A DNA stretch of 30,568 bases from Welwitschia mirabilis (GCA_051453625.1 JBOZIK010000001.1:19534224-19564791); one strand, 5' to 3'. Positions 1 to 11,210 are shown, numbered from the stretch's first letter. Made by a program: numbers and translations. Notes: a model not told the origin generated them from the letters alone.

Positions 1-62
1 TTTCAGGTGTCTTCTACAACATGAAATAAATTAAATTAAGACGTAAATATAAAAAAATTACC

Positions 63-172
63 ATGGCACATTCTTTGGTGGAGTATGCTACCAGTGATAT
101 TCTGATGGGCCTGACTGGGCTATGAATACTGAGATCTACGACGTCGTCAGCAGAGATCCAAGCAGCCTAAAA
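63..172 (+). pseudogene. TOM1-like (TOL) VHS-domain protein, N-terminal fragment, frameshifted
   Basis: An ATG at 63 opens a frame reading MAHSLVEYATSDILM. After the two bases 108-109 the next frame continues from 110 as PDWAMNTEIYDVVSRDP. Joined by eye, these two blocks match the start of plant TOM1-like proteins, whose VHS domain begins with an ATSD-x-L-x-GPDWAMN-x-EI-x-D signature. TOL proteins are ubiquitin-binding, ESCRT-0-like receptors that sort plasma-membrane cargo for vacuolar degradation. The frame breaks by one missing base within GGGCCT, and similarity stops after about residue 35, where the family should continue with a Lys-rich helix of the VHS domain. No intron boundary explains the loss. 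I infer a broken or captured exon. An assembly error in a real gene is the alternative for the single-base break, but not for the later loss of homology. Confidence 0.55.
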
Positions 173-674
173 AAACGGAGGAAAGGTGGTCTGTGAGAGA
201 GTTCTTGGGGCTGACCAGCTTGGAAAAGACTTTGCAGAATTGGAGATCCTGTTGACTGACGTAGAATCTATTTACTGAAGCTTTCATTTATATGAATAGA
301 GGCAAGGGCATACGCAGAGGAAAAATATTGATGCTGAAACACCTGATAAGCGAATTGGATTGCCTGAAAAGCTGCAATAATCATTTTCAAGGAGGAGGAA
401 TACGTAGCTCCCATGGAGGCGCGCTTTAACAACGATAATACTTCACTCCAGATTTCAGCAATGACTATGACAGAAGCCAAGAACCACTGTGGAAGATATC
501 AGGTGCGAAAGGCCCTGCAATCTGCTTGAAAAGGGGATCAGCACCATAAAAAGAGAGATTACCAGAGGGTGAGGACAAAAAAGCTGAGACGCTCATGCAA
601 TGGCGCATCACAGTGAAAAACACACAACAGAGTAGCGAGGAAAGGTGGATTAGAAGCAAAGCCAAAAATCAATC

Positions 675-692
675 AAAAAAAAAAAAAAAAAA
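675..692 (+). repeat. Poly(A) tract, 18 A
   Basis: Uninterrupted run of 18 A. It lies inside the CpG-retaining patch and equally reads as T18 on the other strand. Nothing next to it marks a retrocopy tail, since sequence of the same character continues on both sides. Confidence 0.95.
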
Positions 693-835
693 CATCAAGA
701 GGAGAGTATTCTCCGAATCGATAGTAGAGGAATCGAAGAGATGCGGGGATGAAAGCTTCAATTACCTCTTCAGAAATTTAGTATGGGTCATGGTTGCAAT
801 ACTTTCTTTGTATAGAATTTTAAAAGTGAATTGAT

Positions 836-1719
836 TTTTTAGATTTTTATTCATTTTTTTAAACATATTTACAGTTGAAATTTCTCTTTCATACCTTTGT
901 TATTATGAATTTCTATGAACTCGAAGCACTATATTTGTCTAAGTTGTTATGGGTGGTTAGTTTATCCATTATATAGAATGCATACAAGCCTGGATGCCTT
1001 CATTGCCCTACTCAAAAACCTGAAATACAAACTAGAAGCATTAATCGTGAACATTTGTTTGCAGAAGATTTAATTTGAAGTGACGATTCCGTTTTTGAAT
1101 ATTCAAACAAGAAATTTCATTTGCTTAAAGATTAATATAAGATCTTAGTTTTTGAGTGATTGCCTTTTAACAATTTCTCTCTTGCTGTTAGGTTCTGTTT
1201 CAATATTCAATTTGAAAATGCATTGGATATTAATAGTTTGTAACATGATATGTTGTATTTTCTTGAGTAAAAGAACTGTATTTATTTGTCAATTGTATTA
1301 TTAGGCCAAATATCTTACTAGACAATTAGCTATTAGACTACAATCTAAATTATAAGTTTGATTTTCAAAAACATATTTTAACTCCTTAGAGCCTTTCTAG
1401 GAAATAGAAAATTACCAAGCATTAGAATATTATTTGAATTTTGGAAATTTAGCCATAAATTATGTTTGATCTCTCTTCCACCTTCATGCACAATAAAAGT
1501 TTAGGTTAGATCTTTAGAAATGACCAAACTTTTATCAACATAATCATCGACTTCTATAAGATTTAAACCAATAAGACATAAAGAAACATAAATTATATTA
1601 ACAAATTTAGTCCTTTAGAACACATTTTGTCTCAATACATTACCCTCATAGTTTTTGAATACTATGAATGATTTAAAATTAATAAAGTTGTGAATACATT
1701 GAATGTTGTAAAAAAATTC
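836..1719. other. AT-rich sequence, no gene recognised
   Basis: No open frame of useful length and no motif I recognise. Its right end may hold the decayed reverse-transcriptase/RNase H part of the gypsy element that becomes readable at about 1735, but I could not see it. Confidence 0.5.
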
Positions 1720-1734
1720 CATAATAGTTACTAC

Positions 1735-2945
1735 ATAATCCCTTCTAAAGGAGGTTACTCAAGTTTTCTAAAAACATATAAGAAAATATCCTAAACCTTT
1801 TAGTAGAAGGATATAAAGAAGGATATTAAGAGCATGTGATAATTTGTAATGTTTATCAAAGAAATAAAAAAAAAATATTACCCCTCACATCCTTCTCTAG
1901 CCTCTAGTCATTTCAAAAGGGGTATGAAAAGATATCTTCATGAACGTAATTGAGGGATTACTACCTTTCAATGGGAAAGATTCCATTGTGATAGTTATTG
2001 ATTGACTCTTTGAATATGTCCATTTCATTTCTATTACCCATTCTTTTAATATTTCTTTGATTTCTCAATTATTTATGAAGCATGTATTTAAGTTATATAC
2101 TATACCTAACTTCATTATCAGTGATAGAGATAAGGTGTTTAGAAGTTATTCCATTTATAAGGAACCAACCTATGCATGAGTTAACCATTGTCTTAAAAAC
2201 ATATTTTCAATGCTTTACTAGTCATAAGCTTAAGGAATGAACTAAATGACTTTCATGGGAAGAATGATAGTACAACATCAATTTTAACAGCTCTAGAAGA
2301 ATGACTTATTATGAAGTTATTCATGGCAAAATACCATCTATAGTACTCTCTTATATTGGAGGACCTACTAATGTTGATTAGGCTAATAAGAAATTAAAGG
2401 ACCAAGACTAAGTGCTTCAAGTTTTTTAAGAAAACTTGGAAGCTACTCAAGCCAGAATGAAGTTTCAAGTAGAAACACATAGAATAGAGTAATATTTTAA
2501 AGTGGAAGATAGGGTTTAGTTCTTGCTACATCCTTACTGGCAAGCTATAATTATTGTTCATAGTAATATGAAGCTCTTTACTTATTTCTATGACCTTATA
2601 AGATTCTTTAGAATATTGGTTCATTTAATTATAGGTTTAATTTAGCCACTAGATTAAAGTTTCATACTATTTTTGATGTATCCAATTTAAAGAATAAGAT
2701 TGATCATGATGCAATATCTTCCAATCAACTACCAGGCTTCTCTAAAGATGGTTAGCTCTAGATGAATCCTATAGCTATCTTAAATAGAAATATGATGAAG
2801 AAACATAATCAACTAGTAATAATGGTATCAGTATAATGATCAAATTATCCTCCTAAGGATGCCACATGGAAATACCTTTACAAGCTCAAAGAAAAGTTTA
2901 TAGATTTTCAACCAAGAGGATAAGGTTATTCCAAAGTAGGGTGAA
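1735..2945 (+). pseudogene. Gypsy pol pseudogene: integrase with C-terminal chromodomain-like segment
   Basis: Integrase inserts element cDNA into the host chromosome, and in chromoviruses a chromodomain-like tail steers the insertion site. The zinc-finger region is hinted at by GGYSSFLKTYKK (from about 1752) and by a CNVYQRNK block near 1850, where the second Cys of CxxC is Tyr. The core reads in one frame from 1940 to 2165: NVIEGLLPFNGKDSI, then FISITHSF, then IISDRDKVF. The first catalytic Asp is Asn (AAC at 1943), while the second (GAT at 2123) is kept. Between 2165 and 2200 roughly 40 codons expected to include the catalytic Glu are missing or scrambled. Another frame from 2301 gives MTYYEVIHGK and EATQARMKFQ. 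The tail at 2762-2935 shows YPPKDATWKYLYKLKEKF after a stop standing where Trp is expected. At least ten in-frame stops exclude function. Confidence 0.85.
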
Positions 2946-2946
2946 A

Positions 2947-3300
2947 TGTTTTAGCCCTACTATAGTAGTCTTATGTAACATCTATATTTTAAAGAAATGC
3001 CTATCTTTATTGTGAAATCTTCTTTATTGTAACATCTATCTCTTAAATATCCTTTTTATAACTTCTATCTTTAGTATAGTGTCTTGGAATAACTTGTGTC
3101 TTATAAATATGTGGCTTATGTATTGCTTAGAATTAAATAAAGACTTGAATTCTTGTATTTGAAGGTTATATGCCCTCAAAGTAATTAATAAAGGCTAATA
3201 ACCTTTAAACTGATTAATGGAAGCTTGACCCCTTCAAAGTGGTCACTCTTCTTTCAATTTCTATGTTTTTTTTTACATTATTACAAGAGGGTTCATAACA
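2947..3300 (+). repeat. 3' LTR of the gypsy remnant (354 bp, TG...CA)
   Basis: Begins TGTTTTAG just after the last pol match and ends CATAACA, so the ends form the short inverted repeat TGTT/AACA typical of LTRs. The size suits a plant gypsy LTR. Inside are a TATA box (TATAAATA, 3102-3109) and a polyadenylation-type AATAAA at 3136-3141, in the expected order for U3-R. I found no second copy in the window, so the matching 5' LTR is missing or beyond recognition. Confidence 0.7.
3102..3109 (+). promoter_or_regulatory. TATA box of the gypsy LTR
   Basis: TATAAATA placed about 155 bp into the LTR, followed 27 bp later by AATAAA. This would mark the U3/R boundary of the LTR promoter. Activity is unlikely now and cannot be judged from sequence. 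Confidence 0.45.
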
Positions 3301-5931
3301 TGATTTTTCATCATTAGTTGAAATCTTTAACATTTTATTAAATAATAATTTTAGTAGAAACATTGCAGGCATAGGCCTTTTTAAGAGCATAAAGAAAGAA
3401 AATTTATGTGACTCCTATTTTTTTAACAACATTACATATCTAAGAAATTTATCTTTTAATTTAGTTTAAGACAAACACAAACAGGATGTTTTACTTACCC
3501 TTACACATTCCTAAGGACCTATAAGGCCTACCTTATAACTCTACCAAAAACAGATTCTTGGACTCTAGTTGTACAAATAAAAATCTAAAAAAAAGCCTAT
3601 TGACAAATCTACAAAGTAGAATCTATCCAAGGTTAGTAGTTAGGTCATACCTTAGCTAGATGTAATACTAATTGAAGTATTTAAGTTCCCTAAAGAACAA
3701 ATTAGATCCTAAACAGGGAGAAATTCCTAAGGAGCACACAGAATTAATAATTAAAGAAGACCAATGAATTCATTATTTCTTCTATAATTTATACATCAAA
3801 TATATCTGAAAATAGGAAAGGGAAGGAAACATTAGTCAAGAAAATATGGGTGAGTAGATAAAATAGGACATATAAGGATGTGACAAGAGAAATTATGAAT
3901 GGTGGATTTGACTAAAAATGAAATAAGAATAAGATGTATAAGATATACATTAAAATTACAAGGGTAAAAGTATATTGTTCAAAAAAGTCCCAATAATTTT
4001 GGAGTTTTTTTAGATCTCATCAGATTGAGACATTAGAATAAAATAAATATTATTACCTAATGATATTTACTTAGCTCATCTTAAAGGAGTTGAATGACAA
4101 AAATATCTTCTATTAAATAGGTCTTTGACAAGTGGTAGTTCTTTTATACATGATCTCAATATGAGCTTTTGAAGGGCCTTTAAGTTTCACTTTGAAGGAA
4201 TCCTTTAAGGTAGAGGAAGTCTTTTAAGATCTTTTATTGCACAGTACTTTGTCTATAAAGAGCTCAAGTTGAAGATCTCAAAGAAACATTCTTTATGATC
4301 TTTTCATCTTCTTGAAATAATGAAAGTCTTAAAAATCTACAACAGTAACTCAATTCAAGTTTAGTCAGGGGAATGATTACTCTTAAGTATGCATAAAGAT
4401 ATCTTTATAATTATTTATTAATGAAACCTATAATCATGCATGCTAGAAAAGGGGGAAAAATCCTAAATTAGTAAAGCAAATAGATGAATATTAGAAAAGT
4501 TAATTCATTGAAGAAGAGAAATAGAGATTATATTTTTGGTATTTTTCCATTAAGAATAGAAAAAAAAATACAAAATGCAAATGATGAATGCAATGAAGTT
4601 GCTTATGCAACAAAATGAAAATATGCTTATCTAAATATAATTTAATTATCAAATGTACTAGGTTTTTACATCCAAGCTGGCCCTTATGCATGAGGACAAT
4701 AAGCTTTTGAAGTAGTCACACATTACTGCTAAATATTATTACAAGGATTTGATGTGAATATTTAGAACCATTTACCATTGCAAATTTATTAATTCTAAAG
4801 CACCACATTGTAAATATTTCATGCTAGAATTAGATAATGCTAGATATAAAAGAAAAATTATAGAGAATGACCAAAAATTATAGTAAATTCCAAAAGAAAT
4901 GTAGAACATGTTAAAGAAATTGAAAAAGGAAACCACACAAAAAATACTAATATGTTAAAAAATAATGAAATAAGAAAATAAAACACTTAAAAAATTAGAA
5001 AAAAAGAGAAATTTAAAAAATAATATTCTTTAGTAGCCTCATTTTTACGAAAAATACTACACCCTACATGGGATTACTGTAGTAGTTGTAAAGCCACTAT
5101 AGCCACTTCCATAGGAGATATGACAGTTCATTGATTATTCTACATGAAGGTGAGGGTCCATATAAGGGCTTTTATGATGGAAGCTTCAACTACTTTTAGG
5201 GGAAAAAAAGGGGAAAATCTTCACATATAAATAAAATTCAAATTTTTGAATCATTAAATGGTTATGAAAATTTAAAAAAAATGGAAATAAGTTAGGGAGG
5301 AAGTAAAAACTTTTCAATAAATTTAATAATTTGACATGTCAAAAAATGGTGCCTAGCCCTTCCATTATTTTTTTCAAAAAGTCAAATTTGTTTTTATAGA
5401 CATGATGGTAGCAAATAGTAGTATTGTTTCCCTAAATGTTAGATTCTCATCCTAGTAGCTATAATACTTTACATGGTGGTTATTTTTTAGTGAAGATGAG
5501 AGGAAACCATCTTTCTTTCTAGCATGGATTTGGTGGTCTTTCTTCTTTTCCTTATTTCTTTTTCAGTAAGGATGAAACCATACAGTATGGATTTGATGCC
5601 ATGAAGATGATGAATGATGATGGTAGTATTAATTACACTCCTCTTAAGTTTCTTATAAAGGAAGATGCACATGACCACTGGCTACAAGATGTGCATGATG
5701 GTTAAATTAAAGCTATTGAAATAGATGATGATGTAGACATGGAGAACATTCCAAATAATTTGTAATAGAGTTTAAGTCAAGGAACTAACATACATTTGCA
5801 ATCACATCATTTAGCTTTCTAGATGCTAGATATGTAGTTTGACAAATGTGTTACACAATGCCAACATCATTCCTTTATCTCCATCATGCATTATGACTAG
5901 TTGCCTTTTGGAAGGCAAATTTATCTCTTGA
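3301..5931. other. AT-rich sequence, no gene recognised
   Basis: About 2.6 kb without a supported gene. Short open frames occur by chance and are Lys/Asn/Ile/Phe-rich, as base composition predicts. The stretch before 5932 should contain the gag, protease and integrase of the copia element whose RT begins there, but I found no matching motif. 4240-4330 (a TATAAAG followed by an A/C-rich leader) looks promoter- or LTR-like but has no supporting partner. Confidence 0.45.
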
Positions 5932-6432
5932 ATGACATGACTATAATGGATAAGGCAATTACATATATTTTCGAAGAATAACATAGGAAATCTTGTAGCC
6001 TTTCTAGTAGCAAAGGAAGCTCTTACCAAACATGGGGTATACATGATCAAATACAATTAAAAAGGAAACCTAGTGAAGCATAAGACATATCTTATTATTG
6101 AGAAATACTTACAATAATATGGATTTAATTATAAAGATGTATTTTATTATATTATAAGACTTGAAATAGTGTAACTTTTAATTTCCTATGCAACACAAGC
6201 AGAATGTAAGATTCATCAAATGAATGTATCATTTGCCTTTCTAAATAGGCACATTTAGGAAGAGCTGTGTGTTTTTCAATTAGAAGAATTTGTTAATCAT
6301 GAAGTTTTAAAGAATGTGTGCAAGTTAAAGAAAGCTCTATAAGATATTATGAGAGCAGTGCATTTGTCTTTTTGTAAGATCAATTATTTCTTTCTATACA
6401 TGGGTCTTATTGTCATATCCCACATTTTGTAA
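5932..6432 (+). pseudogene. Ty1/copia reverse-transcriptase fragment, stop-riddled
   Basis: One frame from 5947 to 6432 follows the start of the copia RT domain without any insertion or deletion. It begins at the conserved Trp (TGG 5947), passes a KHGVYMIKYN block and then LVKHKTYL before 6100. YGFNYKDVFYYIIRLEIV follows at about 6118, then IHQMN with FAFLNRHI, then EEFVNHEVLKNVCKLKKAL at about 6283-6339. RT copies the element RNA into DNA. Here the first catalytic Asp, normally in a QMDV motif, is Asn (AAT 6223). In-frame stops stand at 6058, 6115, 6172, 6256, 6340 and 6430. The YVDD half of RT, RNase H and both LTRs are not recognisable. This is an old fragment from a lineage different from the SIRE-type element at 24.7 kb. 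Confidence 0.85.
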
Positions 6433-7414
6433 ACTTTAATAACTTGGATGTTAAGAATACTAAGATTTTTAATCAAATGATTAATTACTCTTCTTTAAAG
6501 GTCTTATTAATATAAGATGGTATTTCAAATTAGTGTGAATTTGTAATTTTCATAATTTTCCATGAAAATGATAATAGTTATGTTATGAAAATTTTTATAA
6601 AAAAAAGATATCTAAACATTTAAAATTAGATAATCCCATCATGCAAGGAATTAAAATCACATGTAAAACTAATAAATTGAAAATTTTAAGAAGACATAAT
6701 AACATGTTTTACATCTTATTTACTCATTTAAATTCTTGGTAAATGTAATAAGTGTACTATATTATGAATAGAGATTTGCTTTTTTGTTTTGTGTAATTGA
6801 TAGATTTTATGCATTATGAAATAAATAAGCATGTGAATAAGTACATGCGGTCTTACCTAGAACTAAGAATGATAAATGAGTAGATTTAATATACCATGAC
6901 TTTTATGTTCTTGAGATGTGTAAGGACATTTGATTCATAGCATATTTATTGTTTTGTTCATTGGAATTGAAGAGTTTATCTCATTATACCATATGATAAT
7001 TTTGAGATTTGTGCATTTATTATTTTGATGCATGTCTCGAATGAATTAAACATACTTATAAGCTTGTGAAGGATTAAGAAGGAGCTAGCATGAGGAAATG
7101 TTGCATGTAATTAATCTTTCTAATTAAAGTAAGAAAATTTCTCACTTTAGTTAAGTGCATGAGTTATAAATATGATGTCTCTTTTTATATTCTAATGTTA
7201 CTTATTATTCATCCTACTTCTCAATGATAAATTATGTGATCTTATGAGCTTAAGCCACATGCCTTTTGTTTATTTATATATCAAAACCCTTTCCTCTCTT
7301 TGGATTAGGGGTTAGAGGAAATACTTTCCACTTTCATATAAGTCTATTTTCTTATTTCATTTCTTTTTCTTATCATTCTATTTTTTTGTGGAGCTTGGAG
7401 CTTGGAAGCTTAAA

Positions 7415-7437
7415 NNNNNNNNNNNNNNNNNNNNNNN
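7415..7437. other. Assembly gap (23 N)
   Basis: Run of undetermined bases. Translated reading frames across it are artefacts. Confidence 0.99.
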
Positions 7438-9068
7438 CTTTATCAATCTTCAACCATTAAGTACTTATTAATCTTTTCAAGTAAAATCTTTACTCATATT
7501 ATTCACATGATCTCTTTTAAAGATTCTAGTGGAATGATGTGATATTGCATTAGGGAATTATATATGGTTTTTATAAAATTATGTTATAAAATATTATTTC
7601 CTCCAATTAGCTCTCACTAAAATATGGGGAGATATGAGGGGTTTCTTATGCTTGGTGATTGACATTAATAATGGATGACTATATCCAAGTGACCAAGAGT
7701 TTTATTATAAAAGAAAAGGTGAAAAAGGTGGGTACCCATGTTTTTTCTATTATATACAAAATGTTATATTTTTCATCTATTATGTGTAAGGTCTATTTTA
7801 TTAGGAGTAAAGTCTAATTATCAAAAATCTCTTTTATGCTAGTACTCCTTTATGATAATCCTAAGGCTTATAGTAAATTATTTTCTTTGAATTGATTTGA
7901 TTTTTCTTTCTACATTGATTTGAATAATTAATATTTAGTTAAGATAATATGTAAATAATTATTTTAGTAAGGATCCTAATTATTTTACTGATTTAAATTA
8001 TTGCATAACTAGTTGTAGAAACTTTACCATATTTCTTTGTAGTAAAAATCAAATTTCAAGAATAGAGGCATAGGTGAAAAATACCATAGCTCATTAACTA
8101 CTAGGTATAAATTAGTAAACGTTTTTTAATAGGTTTAGTATTATGTTATGATTATGAGAATTCAAAAAAAAAAAAATTCTAATGTGTAATACTTATTAAG
8201 AAATTTATTTGTTAAAATACATTAAGAAATAAATACAAAAAACAGTAAGCAATTAATTTATGTCTCTATAACTAATGGTTAAAATATCTAAAAACTTGAA
8301 TAGCTTAAGGAATAGAGGATTAAATAATCTTTTCAAAATATCTTAAATTATTTAAAAACTCACTCTAAGGATTTTAAAAGTTATGGTCATTTTAGTATAG
8401 TGAAGTAGGACTATAATTTTAGAAAATTTGCTGTTTTTAACCTTAAATCATAACCTTGGATATGATATTTTTAGGATTCTAAGATAGCTTACATTAGTTT
8501 TTAAGGATCCTATTATGAGTCTAGGTCATGAAAAACTATTGTAATTTATTTTTGTTTAAAAATTAATTAATTACTAATTTTTTGATTATGATATCTCTTT
8601 AGAGCCCCGAAACATTATAATTAATGCTTTAAATTATAAAAACATTATTGCATAAATGTTTGTAAGTAATTTAAGTATATAAGATAAATTTCTATTAGTA
8701 TCCTTAAGTTTAAATTACTTAGAAATAATATTTTTTAAGGAGGGATACCTCTTTGACTTTTTGTTTTATCTTTCTTTTAATATGCATGCTTATAAGAGTT
8801 TTCACATTAGTATTTTGAGTAACATAAATAGTCCTTAATTTATTACTTATTTTCATGACTTATAATATATCTATATGGGTCTTAAATAAATAATTACATC
8901 CTAATAACCATGCTTGAGATATATTTTCTTTTTTTGTCTTCCTTACCCATAAACATGAGATTATGATATAAGCATAGAAGAATGCTTCTAGGATTGATAT
9001 AGCTCTAGATATGGATGCATTTCTTGAAGTACATTATGTGTTAGTCTGTGATTTGATACATTTTAAAT

Positions 9069-9089
9069 ATTATTATTATTATTATTATT
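9069..9089 (+). repeat. (ATT)7 microsatellite
   Basis: Seven perfect ATT units, 21 bp, in AT-rich surroundings. Confidence 0.95.
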
Positions 9090-9606
9090 TAAAGAAAGAA
9101 AAGAAAATAATATTTTACTTTTTTATATTTTTATTACTATAATCTTAAATATATAAATATTCTAGTATGTTTGTTTTCGCTTTTATGATTTTTTTTATAA
9201 AATAAACCTAATGATGATTAGAATTATTATAAATAAGTAAATAATATATTAAATATTTATTAGTTAGAATTGTATACATGCATTTGTGTGGTGTATTCAT
9301 CAAATAGGACTAAATCAAGATAATCCCAATAATGATCATCTCCATACTTAGATTTCATTACCAAAGTGGGCTGCATTTCAATTTTTTTAAATACCCTTTT
9401 GGAAGTAGATTTGATCACTACTCTCCTACCCTACCCATGTATAAGATTACTCCAATTGTATGTCTATGAACTTCATTTTGAAGGAATATGCCTTGGTTAT
9501 TTTATTCTCTCTTAATGGTGTGAGTCTTTAGTTGTTTGGGTGTATTCTTCCTTGTTTATCATTTTATTACTTCACTCTCATCCTTAAGAGTACTTGGTCA
9601 TGTGAA

Positions 9607-9671
9607 ATATATATATATATATATATAGAGAAAGAGAGAGAGAGAGAGAGTGAGAGAGAGAGAGAGAGAGA
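9607..9671 (+). repeat. Compound microsatellite (AT)n-(GA)n
   Basis: A perfect AT run (9607-9627) passes directly into a GA run up to 9671 with two small interruptions (aaag at 9631 and a single T at 9651). Compound AT/GA tracts are common in plant intergenic DNA and usually vary in length between individuals. Confidence 0.95.
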
Positions 9672-9739
9672 AATTAGAATAAATAAATAATGGCCATAAT
9701 CTTTTATATCTAAGTTAAAAACATGATCATCATGATGTC

Positions 9740-9935
9740 CTACCGCACGGCGGTAAATTTTCCCAAAAGGGACTTTGATACTATTTGTAGCTGTGGAAAT
9801 TCCACCAGGGGGTTAGTTGGCCATGCTTCATGTGTTCTTACTCCTCTAATATTTGTTTCACTCCCCTCATTATAAAAATAATTATCATTTAGAGGGTACA
9901 AGACCAGTGATGTCCTTGGTGTTATCATAGACATT
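9740..9935 (-). repeat. Probable LTR end plus primer-binding-site remnant of a minus-strand retroelement
   Basis: Read on the minus strand, 9783-9772 is TAGTATCAAAGT, which matches the plant initiator-Met tRNA primer-binding site TGGTATCAGAGC at 9 of 12 positions. All three differences are transitions. Two bases away, a TG at 9786-9787 would be the CA end of an LTR extending to the right. Two more signs point to a distinct unit: a perfect 13-bp inverted repeat GTGGAAATTCCAC (9792-9804) and a hairpin TACCGC-ACG-GCGGTA (9741-9755) with conserved CpGs. The internal region would lie below 9740, where no gag or pol can be read. The right LTR end is not defined. Confidence 0.35.
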
Positions 9936-10618
9936 GCTTATTTCTTATACTTATTGAGTATACTATATTCCTACATGATAATTTTAATTTTTTGAATTCT
10001 AATGTGGTTTTGAAGTATAAGTAGGTGGGTTCATTTCTGAGTAGCTTTTGATCTTATCATTTATTATTTGAAAACATTAGATGTAATTGACATCGTCATA
10101 GTCACTGCCTCTTTAAGTGGTACTTTATGAAGATTTTTTAACATCATTTCATGCATCATTGATCAGGTGATTTTATAATTTCTAACAAGGAATTTCGCTA
10201 AGTTAGAATTTAGAATAGGTACATAATATTATTCATGTTCCTAGTTATCCATTTTCATTTTGTTTTCTTTAGTTGTCTTCCTTAGTATTTCAAAGTCATT
10301 TCTGTACTTTTTCATCACAAATACATAGGACTTAATCCTTTAGTAATATTCTTGTTATTTTCATTTTCACTCATAGTTTTTATCTCTAGGAGTTCACATT
10401 CTTTTAGAATTTTCATAGATGAGGTTCCTTTAGTTCTTGATGATAATTTTTTCCATTGATTCTTTTAGCATTTTTTTAAGTTTTGGCATACACTTGCTAT
10501 TTTTAAATGATTTTGAGTTTGGAAATAATTAAGAATTCTTTTTAGCATTGCTTCTTTCTACTTGGTACATTATCACTGCCTTATTTTGATACTCTTTCTC
10601 TACCTTAAGTTAGTCTTA

Positions 10619-11098
10619 NNNNNNNNNNNNNNNNNNNNNNNNNNNNNNNNNNNNNNNNNNNNNNNNNNNNNNNNNNNNNNNNNNNNNNNNNNNNNNNNNN
10701 NNNNNNNNNNNNNNNNNNNNNNNNNNNNNNNNNNNNNNNNNNNNNNNNNNNNNNNNNNNNNNNNNNNNNNNNNNNNNNNNNNNNNNNNNNNNNNNNNNNN
10801 NNNNNNNNNNNNNNNNNNNNNNNNNNNNNNNNNNNNNNNNNNNNNNNNNNNNNNNNNNNNNNNNNNNNNNNNNNNNNNNNNNNNNNNNNNNNNNNNNNNN
10901 NNNNNNNNNNNNNNNNNNNNNNNNNNNNNNNNNNNNNNNNNNNNNNNNNNNNNNNNNNNNNNNNNNNNNNNNNNNNNNNNNNNNNNNNNNNNNNNNNNNN
11001 NNNNNNNNNNNNNNNNNNNNNNNNNNNNNNNNNNNNNNNNNNNNNNNNNNNNNNNNNNNNNNNNNNNNNNNNNNNNNNNNNNNNNNNNNNNNNNNNNN
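10619..11098. other. Assembly gap (480 N)
   Basis: Run of undetermined bases. Open frames that appear to cross it on either strand are artefacts. Confidence 0.99.
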
Positions 11099-11210
11099 TT
11101 GGACTTCATAATAACTCTTTGAGGCCTCACTGTTGTTGTTATTGACTCATTCACTTTGCTCAGATCTTAGTTTCTTTCAATCTTTCTTAGAGGCCTTTAA
11201 TCTACTTGGT

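Larger units (their letters stand above)
1..835. other. CpG-retaining, gene-like patch of unresolved origin
   Basis: This stretch differs from the rest of the window. It is less AT-rich and keeps many CpG dinucleotides (for example acgacgtcgtc near 138-148 and gcgcgc near 419-424), whereas the following 28 kb has almost none. It contains the TOL-like fragment at 63-172. The remainder, 173-835, is purine-rich on the plus strand, and no reading frame in it matches a family I know. The minus strand of 560-760 is CT-rich and resembles a plant 5' leader, but the frame is not kept. It could be a captured gene fragment inside a mobile element, a decayed gene end, or the edge of a real gene lying to the left of the window. 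Confidence 0.5.
1720..3300 (+). mobile_element. Ty3/gypsy chromovirus remnant (integrase to 3' LTR)
   Basis: The 3' part of a plant Ty3/gypsy element in plus orientation. In order it shows the integrase zinc-finger region (about 1735-1900), the integrase core (1940-2165), a C-terminal domain (2301-2700), a chromodomain-like tail (2762-2935) and an LTR (2947-3300). gag, protease, RT and RNase H are not recognisable to the left, so the element is either truncated or too decayed there. The LTR follows within a few bases of the last coding match, as expected for an original junction. Confidence 0.85.
6433..9606. other. AT-rich sequence with simple repeats and a 23-base gap
   Basis: No gene recognised. 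Around 7260-7410 a TATA-like element (tttatatatc) is followed by a C/T-rich leader and then a short direct repeat of GAGCTTGG just before the gap at 7415-7437. This may be a promoter or LTR relic, but it has no open frame behind it. A 13-base A run lies at 8164-8176. The rest is featureless to me. Confidence 0.45.

Noticed and set aside
268-596. A minus-strand two-exon gene: ATG at 596-594, GT donor at 562-561, AG acceptor at 488-487, then an open frame to 268.
   Set aside because: The splice signals and the 76-bp intron look plausible, but joining the exons puts the second out of frame and meets a stop after about ten codons. No family match.
595-834. Plus-strand open frame of 79 codons, Lys-rich.
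   Set aside because: Its Lys run comes from the A18 tract, and no motif or homology is visible.
2822-2833. TGGTATCA word resembling a plus-strand primer-binding site.
   Set aside because: It lies inside the readable gypsy chromodomain-like coding text, so it is chance.
10562-11154. Long open frames of about 185 codons on both strands.
   Set aside because: They are almost entirely N; the gap creates them.
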